Assembly (NCBI GenBank): GCA_019420135.1
Contig: JAHZHS010000053.1
Span: 4,106-13,108 of the forward strand
Origin: Oscillospiraceae bacterium
GTDB lineage: Bacteria; Bacillota; Clostridia; Oscillospirales; Ruminococcaceae
Direction of reading: 5' to 3'
Length of the DNA stretch: 9,003 nucleotides
Part shown: in pieces, positions 1 through 5,897 of the stretch
How the letters are laid out: each line of letters opens with the position of its first letter
Numbering within the stretch: position 1 is the first letter of the stretch
Made by a program: the position numbers and the translations under genes
Notes under the pieces: model-generated
What the model was told of the DNA's origin: nothing
The model's input: the letters and a program-made list of their open reading frames with translations, nothing else
Database searches by the model: none

Positions 1-994
1 TGTCGTCCAGTACCTGGGCTTCGGAACTGGTATCCGGTTCATTGTTGCCGTGGCGCAGATTCAGGCCGGAAATACCGGTAAGCGACAGCATCCGCAGCGC
101 AGTCCCGGCTGCCGTATAGGTGGCCGCGCCATCCCGCTTGGCTCCCACCAGCTCTTTGTTATCGCCATAGACCGGCAGATAGGGCGAGGTGGTGCCGTCC
201 TTCATCATCAGATGCCCATCCGAGCTGAGCTTGGGGGTATAGACCGTTGTACGGGAGACTTCCTTCTGGCTGGATTCGGCATAGGAGACGGTATCCACGA
301 TCTCCTCCTGCACGACGGTATCCCCGCCGTAGCTGGAGTCCTCCTGGCTTTCCACCACCTGGCTGGACTGGACGATCTTGTCCTTGACCGCCTCCACGTC
401 CGCCTTGTACTCCACCTTCTCCTGCACGGTGACTTCTACATTGGCCGGGAGATTGTAGCCCTCCACCGCAGGGAAGCTGATGGTGTAGTCACCCGGTTTC
501 ACATCCTCGGCCAGCATGGTGCCGCTCTGGGTGTCCACCGGGTAGGCGGTAGCATTGCCTTCCTTGTCGGTGACGGTCACATCCATGGCAACGCCGGTCA
601 GAGGAATCTTGGTCAGCCCCTCCTCGTCGCTGTCGGCCTTGTTGACCTCCACCGTGCCGGAATCCGTTTCTGCCTCCTCCGAGGCCTGGGGCAGCGTATA
701 CAGCTGAACGCCGATGTCCTGCTGCACCACCGACACATCGCACAGAACATCCTGTACCGGCGTGGGGGTGGGGCTGGGGGTCGGGGTGGGTGTGGGGGAT
801 GCCGCCGTCTCCAGGGTCGGTCCCACGGTGGGAGACGTCTGCTCCGGCACGGCATTCAGAAAAGCCGACGCCATGACACTGACGCCGATACTGGCACACA
901 GCAGCACCGCAACGCCGCCCATGGCCACCTTGTACAACGGCAGACGCTGGAAGGTACTGCCGGAAAAGCATTTCATGACTTCACGTTTTTTCAT
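1..994 (-). CDS. Exported surface protein with Thr-Pro linker and SpaA-like domain, C-terminus cut by window
   Basis: The frame runs open from an ATG at 994 to the window edge, giving 331 residues with no stop. The N-terminus has basic residues and one hydrophobic stretch (about residues 22-44), which reads as a signal anchor or uncleaved signal. A Thr-Pro linker follows (66-80, SPTPTPTPSPTPTPV). Residues about 129-195 resemble a SpaA/prealbumin-like beta domain (IPLTGVAMDVTVTDKEGNA, then VKPGDYTISFP). A polar Glu/Ser/Gln-rich segment (200-250) follows, then a region beginning TPKLSSDGHLMMKDGT. An AGGAG at 1007-1011 lies 12 bases before the ATG, and a promoter lies at 1067-1095. N-termini of this kind are known from Clostridia cell-wall hydrolases such as GH25 lysozymes, but no catalytic domain is visible here, so that function is only a guess. 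Export and surface location are well supported; the product name is not. Confidence 0.8.
   Translation of the reverse strand, partial: MKKREVMKCFSGSTFQRLPLYKVAMGGVAVLLCASIGVSVMASAFLNAVPEQTSPTVGPTLETAASPTPTPTPSPTPTPVQDVLCDVSVVQQDIGVQLYTLPQASEEAETDSGTVEVNKADSDEEGLTKIPLTGVAMDVTVTDKEGNATAYPVDTQSGTMLAEDVKPGDYTISFPAVEGYNLPANVEVTVQEKVEYKADVEAVKDKIVQSSQVVESQEDSSYGGDTVVQEEIVDTVSYAESSQKEVSRTTVYTPKLSSDGHLMMKDGTTSPYLPVYGDNKELVGAKRDGAATYTAAGTALRMLSLTGISGLNLRHGNNEPDTSSEAQVLDD
764..798 (+). other. G-quadruplex-capable tract opposite the surface-protein linker
   Basis: Six runs of three to five G separated by one to three bases occur on the plus strand. They are the complement of the CCC-rich codons for the SPTPTPTPSPTPTP linker. 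The pattern meets the standard quadruplex motif with spare G-runs, again on the template strand of the gene. Confidence 0.5.
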
Positions 995-1066
995 TGAACC
1001 TGATTTCTCCTGTTCCTGATGCGCCCGCGGCGCAAACAACACATAACACTCCCAGATATAGTTTTC

Positions 1067-1095
1067 ATTATATACCGCCCCCTGCCCGTGTTCAA
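1067..1095 (-). promoter_or_regulatory. Sigma-A promoter for the surface-protein gene
   Basis: On the minus strand a TTGAAC -35 box (1090-1095) is separated by 17 bases from a perfect TATAAT -10 box (1067-1072). Transcription should start near 1060, leaving an untranslated leader of about 65 bases before the ATG at 994. The surface-protein gene can therefore be transcribed without the DUF3810 gene upstream. Confidence 0.75.
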
Positions 1096-1173
1096 GAGGC
1101 TTTTGCTGGCAACATTTGTAAATCTTATCGCTGCATCGACGGTTCCTTCTACATCTGGTGGTTGGTTTTCTCT

Positions 1174-1204
1174 CCGGGCACAAGCCTGGCAACTGGATGC
1201 CCGG
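1174..1204 (-). terminator. Inverted repeat just after the DUF3810 stop codon, possible weak terminator
   Basis: A 7-base inverted repeat (CCGGGCA and TGCCCGG, 17-base loop) begins three bases past the DUF3810 stop codon. On the minus strand it is followed by AGAGAAAACC and not by a run of T, so it is not a classical intrinsic terminator. It may slow transcription or stabilise the 3' end. Read-through into the downstream surface-protein gene is possible. Confidence 0.3.
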
Positions 1205-1206
1205 CG

Positions 1207-2304
1207 TTATGCCGCCAGCGGAAGATATTTTTCCACCAGCAGATCCACGCAGGCCCCGTAACTGCGCATGCCCAGTTCCTGGTCATAGCTTTGGAGAAAG
1301 CCTTCATACACCGTCTCCCCCAGGGTCTCCACCGGGCCCTCCCAGGACGCCCAGTAGGCGTCGTTGCAGGCGATGTCCGCCCGTGCCTCGGGGCAAAGCT
1401 GCTCCCACGCCGCCAGCGCCTGTTCCGGATCGGCAGAGGAAAGGGCGTTGAACAGATGGACAAAGCCATACAGCCAGCCGGAATAGACATACTCCGCCTT
1501 GCCGCTGGTCACCGAGGCATAGATGCCGCAAAAGTTGGCCTCCTGTTCTGCCGCCACGCCCCTTTGATGGGCGAATTCATGGGCCACCGTCACCGGCAGG
1601 AATACCGCCGGGCAGTCCACATTGACGGTGCTTTCCCCGAACACCGGGCAGAGATACCCGGTAAAGCCCGCCGCGCTCATGATCTTGGAATAAAAGGCGG
1701 GCTTGGCCCTGCGTTCCGGGCCGGTCAGGCAGGGATATTCGGCCACCGCTGCATCATATACCCCGGCGCTGTCCGACAGAATCTCCTGCACCGGCACCGA
1801 AAACACGCCGTTCTCGTCCCGGGCAACGGCGTCTGCCGCCGCATTCGCCTGCTGTGCAAAGTAGCCTGCCACCGCCGCCAGGTCCCGGGTGCTCACCGCC
1901 CCGCCGGTCATGCCGGCTTTTTCGGCAAAAGTGGTGCCGTAATACTGGGTTCCCCACAAAGCGCAGACCAGCAGATAAACCCACACCGCCGCCGTAACAA
2001 AGTGCAGTGCCAGGGTACCCAGGCGATTTTTTCCCCGGCGCACCAGCTGCCAGACGGTGCGTGCCGCCATGCCCACCACAAACAGGATGAGCAGCGTCAC
2101 CGAAGCTTCGCACACGCTGAAGGGAAGAGGATCCGCCAGCGCCGACACCACCCGTTTGACGGGCATCGAGACATACGCCAGCCAGGCGTCCATCCAGGTC
2201 CGGTTGTCCCTGGCAGCCCAAAACAGGGCAAGTCCCGCCAAAGCAGCGGCCAGCAGCCCCAACGCCACGCGATGGGCCCGGCAATGCCTGAGCAGTCTGG
2301 ACAT
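1207..2304 (-). CDS. DUF3810 family membrane protein with HEXXH metallopeptidase-like motif
   Basis: The 365-residue protein has three predicted membrane helices in its first third (about residues 13-32, 68-90 and 98-119), followed by a large domain probably outside the membrane. That domain carries HEFAH at 242-246 and then QRGVAAEQEANF, with Glu253 and Glu255 downstream. HEXXH followed by a downstream acidic residue is the pattern of gluzincin-type zinc peptidases. The order of helices then a domain containing (A)HEFAHQRG is characteristic of DUF3810, whose substrate is unknown to me. The start is placed at the ATG at 2304 because GGGGGAGG lies 9 bases upstream of it. An upstream in-frame TTG at 2346 would fall almost at the predicted transcription start and has no ribosome binding site. 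The neighbouring branching-enzyme gene is divergent. Family assignment is fairly sure; peptidase activity is an inference from the motif. Confidence 0.88.
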   Translation of the reverse strand: MSRLLRHCRAHRVALGLLAAALAGLALFWAARDNRTWMDAWLAYVSMPVKRVVSALADPLPFSVCEASVTLLILFVVGMAARTVWQLVRRGKNRLGTLALHFVTAAVWVYLLVCALWGTQYYGTTFAEKAGMTGGAVSTRDLAAVAGYFAQQANAAADAVARDENGVFSVPVQEILSDSAGVYDAAVAEYPCLTGPERRAKPAFYSKIMSAAGFTGYLCPVFGESTVNVDCPAVFLPVTVAHEFAHQRGVAAEQEANFCGIYASVTSGKAEYVYSGWLYGFVHLFNALSSADPEQALAAWEQLCPEARADIACNDAYWASWEGPVETLGETVYEGFLQSYDQELGMRSYGACVDLLVEKYLPLAA

Positions 2305-2354
2305 GCGCTGTCGCCTCCCCCGGTTTTGGTTGTGCATGGGTAACAATACTGTAT

Positions 2355-2383
2355 ATTATATCGGAGATTCCGGCGGGTTGCAA
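2355..2383 (-). promoter_or_regulatory. Sigma-A promoter for the DUF3810 gene
   Basis: On the minus strand, TTGCAA (2378-2383) and a perfect TATAAT (2355-2360) are spaced by 17 bases. The transcription start should fall near 2348, about 44 bases upstream of the chosen ATG at 2304. This supports the shorter DUF3810 protein. Confidence 0.72.
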
Positions 2384-2427
2384 TGGATTTGCCGCCTGAC
2401 CATCCGTAGAGATTGCACAGGAGAAGG

Positions 2428-2456
2428 TCGCGTTTTTCGTGCAGATGTGCTATGAT
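2428..2456 (+). promoter_or_regulatory. glgB: Probable extended -10 promoter for the branching-enzyme gene
   Basis: A TATGAT -10 box (2451-2456) is preceded by TGC, giving the TGn motif of extended -10 promoters. The expected -35 position (about 2428-2433) holds no good match, which extended -10 promoters tolerate. The start would lie near 2463 and give a leader of about 26 bases. An inverted pair TGCAC (2414-2418) and GTGCA (2439-2443) flanks the -35 region and could be an operator, but it is short. Confidence 0.5.
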
Positions 2457-2488
2457 ACCAGGAGAATCGGCAAAGGGAGGTTGAGCGG

Positions 2489-4195
2489 ATGCGGCCGGAT
2501 ATCGCAGATTATTACCAGGGTATCAGCACCGATGCCGCGGAGTTGTTCTGCCCGCGGCCATCCGGCAAGAACGACGGCTGGCTGTTCTGTGTGTTTGCCC
2601 CTCATGCCCGCCGGGTTCAGGTGCTGGGGGACTGGAACGGCTGGGACCTCTATTCCGCCGCCGAGCTTGCCCTCTGCGAGGACGGTCTCTGGCGGGGCAA
2701 GGCGGCCGGGGCGTGCCGGGGCCAGCTGTACAAGTACAACATTCTGTGTGCCGACGGCGTCTGGCGGCTGCGCACCGATCCCTTTGCCGCAGAATACGAG
2801 CCCTCCGCCGTGGCCGCCGCCCGGCTGCAGCTCCTTCCCTGCCCTCCCCATTCCCTGCGCCCCGCTGCCGGGCCCGACTTTCCCCTCAACATCTACGAAC
2901 TGCATGCGGGCAGCTGGCGGCGTCACTGGGACGGCCGCTACTATGGGTTTGACGCGCTGGCCGACCGGCTGGTACCGTGGGCGGCAGGACATCATTTCAC
3001 CCACATTGAGCTCATGCCCCCTGCCGAGTATCCCTTTGACGGCAGCTGGGGATATCAGCTGACAGGCTATTTTGCCCCTTCGGCGCGGTTTGGCGGGGCC
3101 GATGCCTTTGTCCGGCTGGTGGAACGCTGCCACGAGGCCGGCCTGGGGGTGCTGGCCGATTTTGTGCCCGTCCACTTTGCCCCCGATGACGGCGCCCTGA
3201 CCTGGTATGACGGCACCGCTCTGTTTGAGGCTGGTCCCAGCCCCTGGGGCAGTCTGGCCTTTGATCTGGCCAGCGGGCCGGTGCGCAGTTTTCTGCTGAG
3301 TGCTGCCTGCCGCTGGGTGGGGGAACTGGGCTGCGACGGTCTGCGGGTGGATGCCGTGGGCTATGCCCTCAACCGCTGGCCGGGCGGGGAGGCGGCTTCC
3401 TTCTTTCGCCTGCTCACCGACACATTGCACGCACGATTTCCCGGGGTCCTGCTGATCGCTGAGGATACCCTCCCCGGCTGCCAGGCCACCGCCCCCACCC
3501 GGGAAGGGGGACTCGGCTTCGACTACGTCTGGGATGCAGGCCCCCTGCGGTCACTGGCAAAGACGCTCGCCACCCCGTTCGGCTGCCGGGGTGAGGGGCC
3601 GGTCCTGGGTCGGGACGGGGAACGATGCATCCAGGCCTTCAGCCACGATGACTGTGCCTGGCCCGGAGGTGCGCTGCTGCCCCGGCTGTACGGCGACGGG
3701 ATGCAGCGGTTTGCCCAGGCGCGGCTGTTTCTGTTGTACCAGACGGCGCTGCCGGGCAAGCAGCTGATCTTCTCCGGCTGCGAGTTCGGGCAGATGGCTG
3801 CCTTTGACCCGGGCCGGGAGCCGGACTGGTATCTGCTGGCCGACGAGCACCACGGCGCCCTGTCCGACTACTGCGCGGCGCTGTGGCAGTTTTACGCCAT
3901 ACATCCCGCCCTTTACCGGGAGGGCGCCGGGACGGCCTTTCATCTGGCGGCCAACGGGGCGGTCCGCGCCTGGGTACGCCGTGCGGAGGGAGAAACGCTG
4001 TTGTGCGTCTTCAACCTGGAACCGGAATTTCGCCCCTGCGTGACGCTGGATCTGGGAATGCCGGGCTGCCGGGGACAGCTGCGGGAGATCTTTGCCACCG
4101 GTGCCTCCGCCCCGGTAGCGCCCGCATCGGTATGGGACGGACGGGCCACCCTGGCACTGCCGGGGCTGTGCGGGGCGGTAATGACCCTGTGCTGA
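2489..4195 (+). CDS. glgB: 1,4-alpha-glucan branching enzyme (GlgB-type, GH13)
   Basis: GlgB cuts alpha-1,4 chains and rejoins them as alpha-1,6 branches during cytoplasmic glycogen synthesis. The 568-residue product begins with a CBM48-like domain (about 28-110; VQVLGDWNGWD at 43-53), followed by the GlgB signatures IYELHAGSW (135-143) and WGYQLTGYFAPSARFG (187-202). All four GH13 regions are present: DFVPVHF (224-230), GLRVDAV with nucleophile Asp288, IAEDT with acid/base Glu325, and FSHDD with His386 and Asp387. LPGKQLIFSGCEFGQ (421-435) and a C-terminal beta domain follow. At 568 residues it is shorter than the usual 620-730, mainly because the extra N-terminal module is missing. Asp388 stands where many GlgB proteins have Glu after HD. 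GGGAGG (2475-2480) sits 8 bases before the ATG. No other glycogen gene is in the window. Trehalohydrolase (TreZ) is less likely because of the GYFAPSARFG block. Confidence 0.9.
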   Translation: MRPDIADYYQGISTDAAELFCPRPSGKNDGWLFCVFAPHARRVQVLGDWNGWDLYSAAELALCEDGLWRGKAAGACRGQLYKYNILCADGVWRLRTDPFAAEYEPSAVAAARLQLLPCPPHSLRPAAGPDFPLNIYELHAGSWRRHWDGRYYGFDALADRLVPWAAGHHFTHIELMPPAEYPFDGSWGYQLTGYFAPSARFGGADAFVRLVERCHEAGLGVLADFVPVHFAPDDGALTWYDGTALFEAGPSPWGSLAFDLASGPVRSFLLSAACRWVGELGCDGLRVDAVGYALNRWPGGEAASFFRLLTDTLHARFPGVLLIAEDTLPGCQATAPTREGGLGFDYVWDAGPLRSLAKTLATPFGCRGEGPVLGRDGERCIQAFSHDDCAWPGGALLPRLYGDGMQRFAQARLFLLYQTALPGKQLIFSGCEFGQMAAFDPGREPDWYLLADEHHGALSDYCAALWQFYAIHPALYREGAGTAFHLAANGAVRAWVRRAEGETLLCVFNLEPEFRPCVTLDLGMPGCRGQLREIFATGASAPVAPASVWDGRATLALPGLCGAVMTLC

Positions 4196-4198
4196 ACC

Positions 4199-4217
4199 GG
4201 AAAACAGGATTTTTTCC
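4199..4217 (+). terminator. Weak terminator-like hairpin after glgB
   Basis: GGAAAA (4199-4204) can pair with TTTTCC (4212-4217) four bases past the glgB stop, with a T-rich 3' arm. The stem is short and AT-rich with no separate U-tail, so termination here would be inefficient. Confidence 0.25.
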
Positions 4218-4227
4218 ATTGGGTATC

Positions 4228-4255
4228 TTGACATTTTCGACAAAACAGCTATACT
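4228..4255 (+). promoter_or_regulatory. Strong sigma-A promoter for the TPP riboswitch-thiT transcript
   Basis: A perfect TTGACA (4228-4233) and TATACT (4250-4255, five of six consensus bases) are spaced by 16 bases. Transcription should begin near 4262, just before the first strand of riboswitch stem P1 at 4266. The placement fits a transcript made to start with the aptamer. Confidence 0.85.
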
Positions 4256-4265
4256 GTCTTTGGAC

Positions 4266-4372
4266 ATAAGAACAGGGGCGCTGAGAGTTCTTCTCGGCTG
4301 AGATTGGGGCAAATTGCAGTCCCAGGTCGCCTTGAACCTGATCCGGGTAATGCCGGCGTAGGAAGTTTGTAT
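4266..4372 (+). promoter_or_regulatory. TPP (THI element) riboswitch
   Basis: The conserved TPP aptamer cores are present: GGGGCGCTGAGAG at 4275-4287, GGCTGAGA at 4297-4304, and the long 3' core made of CTTGAACCTGATCCGGG (4331-4347) followed by TAATGCCGGCGTAGGAAG (4348-4365). ATAAGAAC (4266-4273) pairs with GTTTGTAT (4365-4372) at seven of eight positions and closes the structure as P1. The riboswitch binds thiamine pyrophosphate in the nascent RNA and is expected to lower expression of the downstream thiT gene when TPP is plentiful. An intrinsic terminator follows at 4398, so control is probably at transcription termination. CAGGTCGCC (4323-4331) can pair with GGCGCGCCTG (4396-4405) in the terminator arm, which gives a plausible antiterminator. 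Confidence 0.95.
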
Positions 4373-4397
4373 TTTCATCACCAGATGGACGACTTGG

Positions 4398-4437
4398 CGC
4401 GCCTGCATGTTTGTGCAGGCGCGTTTTCTTTGTTTTT
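4398..4437 (+). terminator. Riboswitch-controlled intrinsic terminator
   Basis: A perfect 10-bp stem (CGCGCCTGCA 4398-4407, TGCAGGCGCG 4414-4423) with a TGTTTG loop is followed by TTTTCTTTGTTTTT. It lies between the TPP aptamer and thiT and ends 32 bases before the thiT start, the standard position for an expression platform. An ATG at 4407 in frame with thiT sits inside this stem and is not used as the start. Confidence 0.93.
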
Positions 4438-4469
4438 ATGTACTATGTATCGTTGAAGGAGCGTTTTTC

Positions 4470-5099
4470 ATGTCTGCTACCCATTCCAGAACCCGCACCC
4501 TGGTGGAGGCCGCGCTGATGATCGCGCTGGCCACCGTCCTGTCCGAGATCCAGTTCCCCCTCATGTGGACCCACGGCGGTTCCATCACCCTGCTGTCCAT
4601 GCTGCCCATCGTGCTGATGGGCCTGCGCAATGGTCCCAAATGGGGCCTGGCCACTGCCTTCATCTTCAGCCTGATCCAGTTCTTCCTGGGCATCAGCAAC
4701 CTGGCATACTGCCAGACGCTGGCCGCTCAGATCGGCTGCGTCCTGCTGGACTACCTGCTGGCTTTCAGCGTGCTGGGTCTGGCTTCCCTGCCCGCCCGTG
4801 CCCTGAAAAACGGTGCCGTCGGCATCGGCGTGGGGACCGCTGTGGTCTGCCTGCTGCGCTTTGTCTGCAGCTTCCTGTCCGGCTACATTGTCTGGAAAGA
4901 CTACGACTATGCCTTTGAATGGCTGAACAACTTCGGCTGGGGCGCCTGGTTCACCGCCAACCTGGGCGAGGATGCCCTGTGCTGGTTCTACAGCTTTGCC
5001 TACAATATCAGCTACATGCTGCCTGAGACCATCCTGACGGTCATCGGCGCACTGCTGCTGTACAAGGCTGCTCCCCGTCTGTTCAAGGCTGCCGACTGA
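4470..5099 (+). CDS. thiT: Thiamine transporter ThiT, substrate-binding S component of an ECF transporter
   Basis: ThiT binds thiamine at the outer face of the membrane and imports it together with a shared ECF energising module (two ATPases and EcfT), whose genes are not in this window. The 209-residue product has about six membrane helices and family signatures: WTHGGSITLLSMLPI (33-47), GLRNGPKWGL (51-60), DYLLAFSVLGLASL (94-107), RFVCSFLSG (130-138) and FAYNISYMLPE (176-186). Length matches the family. AGGAG (4457-4461) lies 8 bases before the chosen ATG. An in-frame ATG at 4407 lies in the terminator stem and is rejected. The TPP riboswitch upstream independently confirms thiamine as the substrate. 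One oddity: in RF..H..SG, where other ThiT proteins have a thiamine-contacting His, this sequence appears to have Ser134. Confidence 0.95.
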   Translation: MSATHSRTRTLVEAALMIALATVLSEIQFPLMWTHGGSITLLSMLPIVLMGLRNGPKWGLATAFIFSLIQFFLGISNLAYCQTLAAQIGCVLLDYLLAFSVLGLASLPARALKNGAVGIGVGTAVVCLLRFVCSFLSGYIVWKDYDYAFEWLNNFGWGAWFTANLGEDALCWFYSFAYNISYMLPETILTVIGALLLYKAAPRLFKAAD

Positions 5100-5122
5100 T
5101 TATTTTCCTTTTCTCCGTTTCG

Positions 5123-5159
5123 GGCGGCGCGGGCTTTATGGCTCCGCGCCGCCTTTTTT
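5123..5159 (+). terminator. Intrinsic terminator after thiT
   Basis: A 10-bp GC-only stem (GGCGGCGCGG 5123-5132, CCGCGCCGCC 5144-5153) is followed directly by TTTTTT. It starts 24 bases past the thiT stop and closes the thiamine uptake unit. Confidence 0.93.
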
Positions 5160-5160
5160 G

Positions 5161-5189
5161 TTGCACAGGGCCGCCCGCCGTGCTAAAAT
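5161..5189 (+). promoter_or_regulatory. Promoter for the DUF4203-like membrane protein gene
   Basis: TTGCAC (5161-5166) and TAAAAT (5184-5189) are spaced by 17 bases, with TGC before the -10 box as in extended -10 promoters. It follows immediately after the thiT terminator, so the downstream gene is an independent unit with a leader of about 65 bases. Confidence 0.6.
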
Positions 5190-5260
5190 GGGCACAGTTT
5201 CCCGGTTCCGCCTGCTTGGCATTCCACCGGGGTCTGACGGATACAGGAGGTCATTGGGAC

Positions 5261-5812
5261 ATGGATCTTACTACTTTGATCGGCAACATTCCTTCCGCCG
5301 CAATCTCGCTGGTGATCGCGGTTCTGATCTGCTTTATGGGCTACCGGCTGCGCAAGGCGGGCATCATGCTGGCCGGTGCCCTGATGGGCTATACCATTGC
5401 CCACGACATCGCCGCCCGCTATGCCGACGCTGCCACCGCCCTGATGATCGGGCTGGTTGTGGGCGTGCTGCTGGCTCTGATGTGTTCCTGGCTGTACGAT
5501 GCGGGAATCTTTATTCTGTGCGGCGCCTGCGGTGCCCTGTACATCTCCTCCCTCATCGAACAGTTTGCCCTGATCTGGTGGCTGGAACTGATCATCCTGC
5601 TGGCGGCTTTCATCGCCATCGGTGTGTTGGCCCTGCAGTTTGTACGGCCGGTGCTCATCATTGTATCCGGCCTTGCCGGTGCCAGCAGTATCCTGTCCAG
5701 TCTGGCTCTGCTGGGCCTGCCTCTGCCCGTGGGCAATGTGCGTCTCGTCTGTGCCCTGGTCCTGGCTCTGGTCGGCATGGCCGTCCAGTTCACGACGACC
5801 CATGGCCGCTGA
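5261..5812 (+). CDS. Small polytopic membrane protein, DUF4203 (TMEM198-like)
   Basis: The 183-residue product is almost entirely hydrophobic, with about seven membrane segments (roughly 13-28, 33-50, 58-77, 81-100, 105-125, 129-150 and 160-178) and very short loops. GYRLRKAGIMLAGALMGY (27-44) followed by Gly-rich helices resembles the DUF4203/TMEM198 family, whose bacterial function is unknown to me. AGGAGG (5245-5250) lies 10 bases before the ATG at 5261. The frame is open further upstream to an ATG at 5138, but that codon is inside the thiT terminator loop and precedes the promoter, so it is rejected. The gene is a single unit, converging with the nucleotidase-domain gene. Family assignment is moderate; a membrane location is nearly certain. 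Confidence 0.83.
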   Translation: MDLTTLIGNIPSAAISLVIAVLICFMGYRLRKAGIMLAGALMGYTIAHDIAARYADAATALMIGLVVGVLLALMCSWLYDAGIFILCGACGALYISSLIEQFALIWWLELIILLAAFIAIGVLALQFVRPVLIIVSGLAGASSILSSLALLGLPLPVGNVRLVCALVLALVGMAVQFTTTHGR

Positions 5813-5841
5813 CTCCACCACCTATCGTTTTTATACATAAG

Positions 5842-5876
5842 ACAAGCGCCCGATGGCTGAGCCACCGGGCGCTTGT
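5842..5876. terminator. Hairpin between convergent genes, probable bidirectional terminator
   Basis: ACAAGCGCCCG (5842-5852) and CGGGCGCTTGT (5866-5876) form an 11-bp stem, extended by TGGC/GCCA after one A-C mismatch. It lies 29 bases past the DUF4203-like stop and 21 bases past the stop of the opposite gene. T-richness beyond the stem is modest on both strands (TTTCATT on plus, TCTTATGT on minus), so it may work in both directions with limited efficiency. Confidence 0.7.
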
Positions 5877-5897
5877 TTCATTCAGAATGCCATGTTC

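Noticed and set aside
755..800. Short tandem pattern at 755-800 considered as a CRISPR or mobile-element repeat
   Set aside because: It is explained by in-frame Thr-Pro codons; there are no spacers, terminal inverted repeats, target duplications or transposase anywhere in the window.
50..997. A 315-codon open frame on the plus strand
   Set aside because: It is the shadow of the surface-protein gene, whose minus-strand product has a signal anchor, linker, beta domain, ribosome binding site and promoter.
994..2343. A 449-codon open frame on the plus strand
   Set aside because: It is antisense to the DUF3810 gene, runs through a promoter and an intergenic region, and encodes Arg/His/Pro-rich sequence with no recognisable domain.
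2450..4408. Two long minus-strand open frames (2450-3430 and 3551-4408)
   Set aside because: Both are antisense to glgB, which has complete GH13 motifs; the second also runs through the TPP riboswitch.
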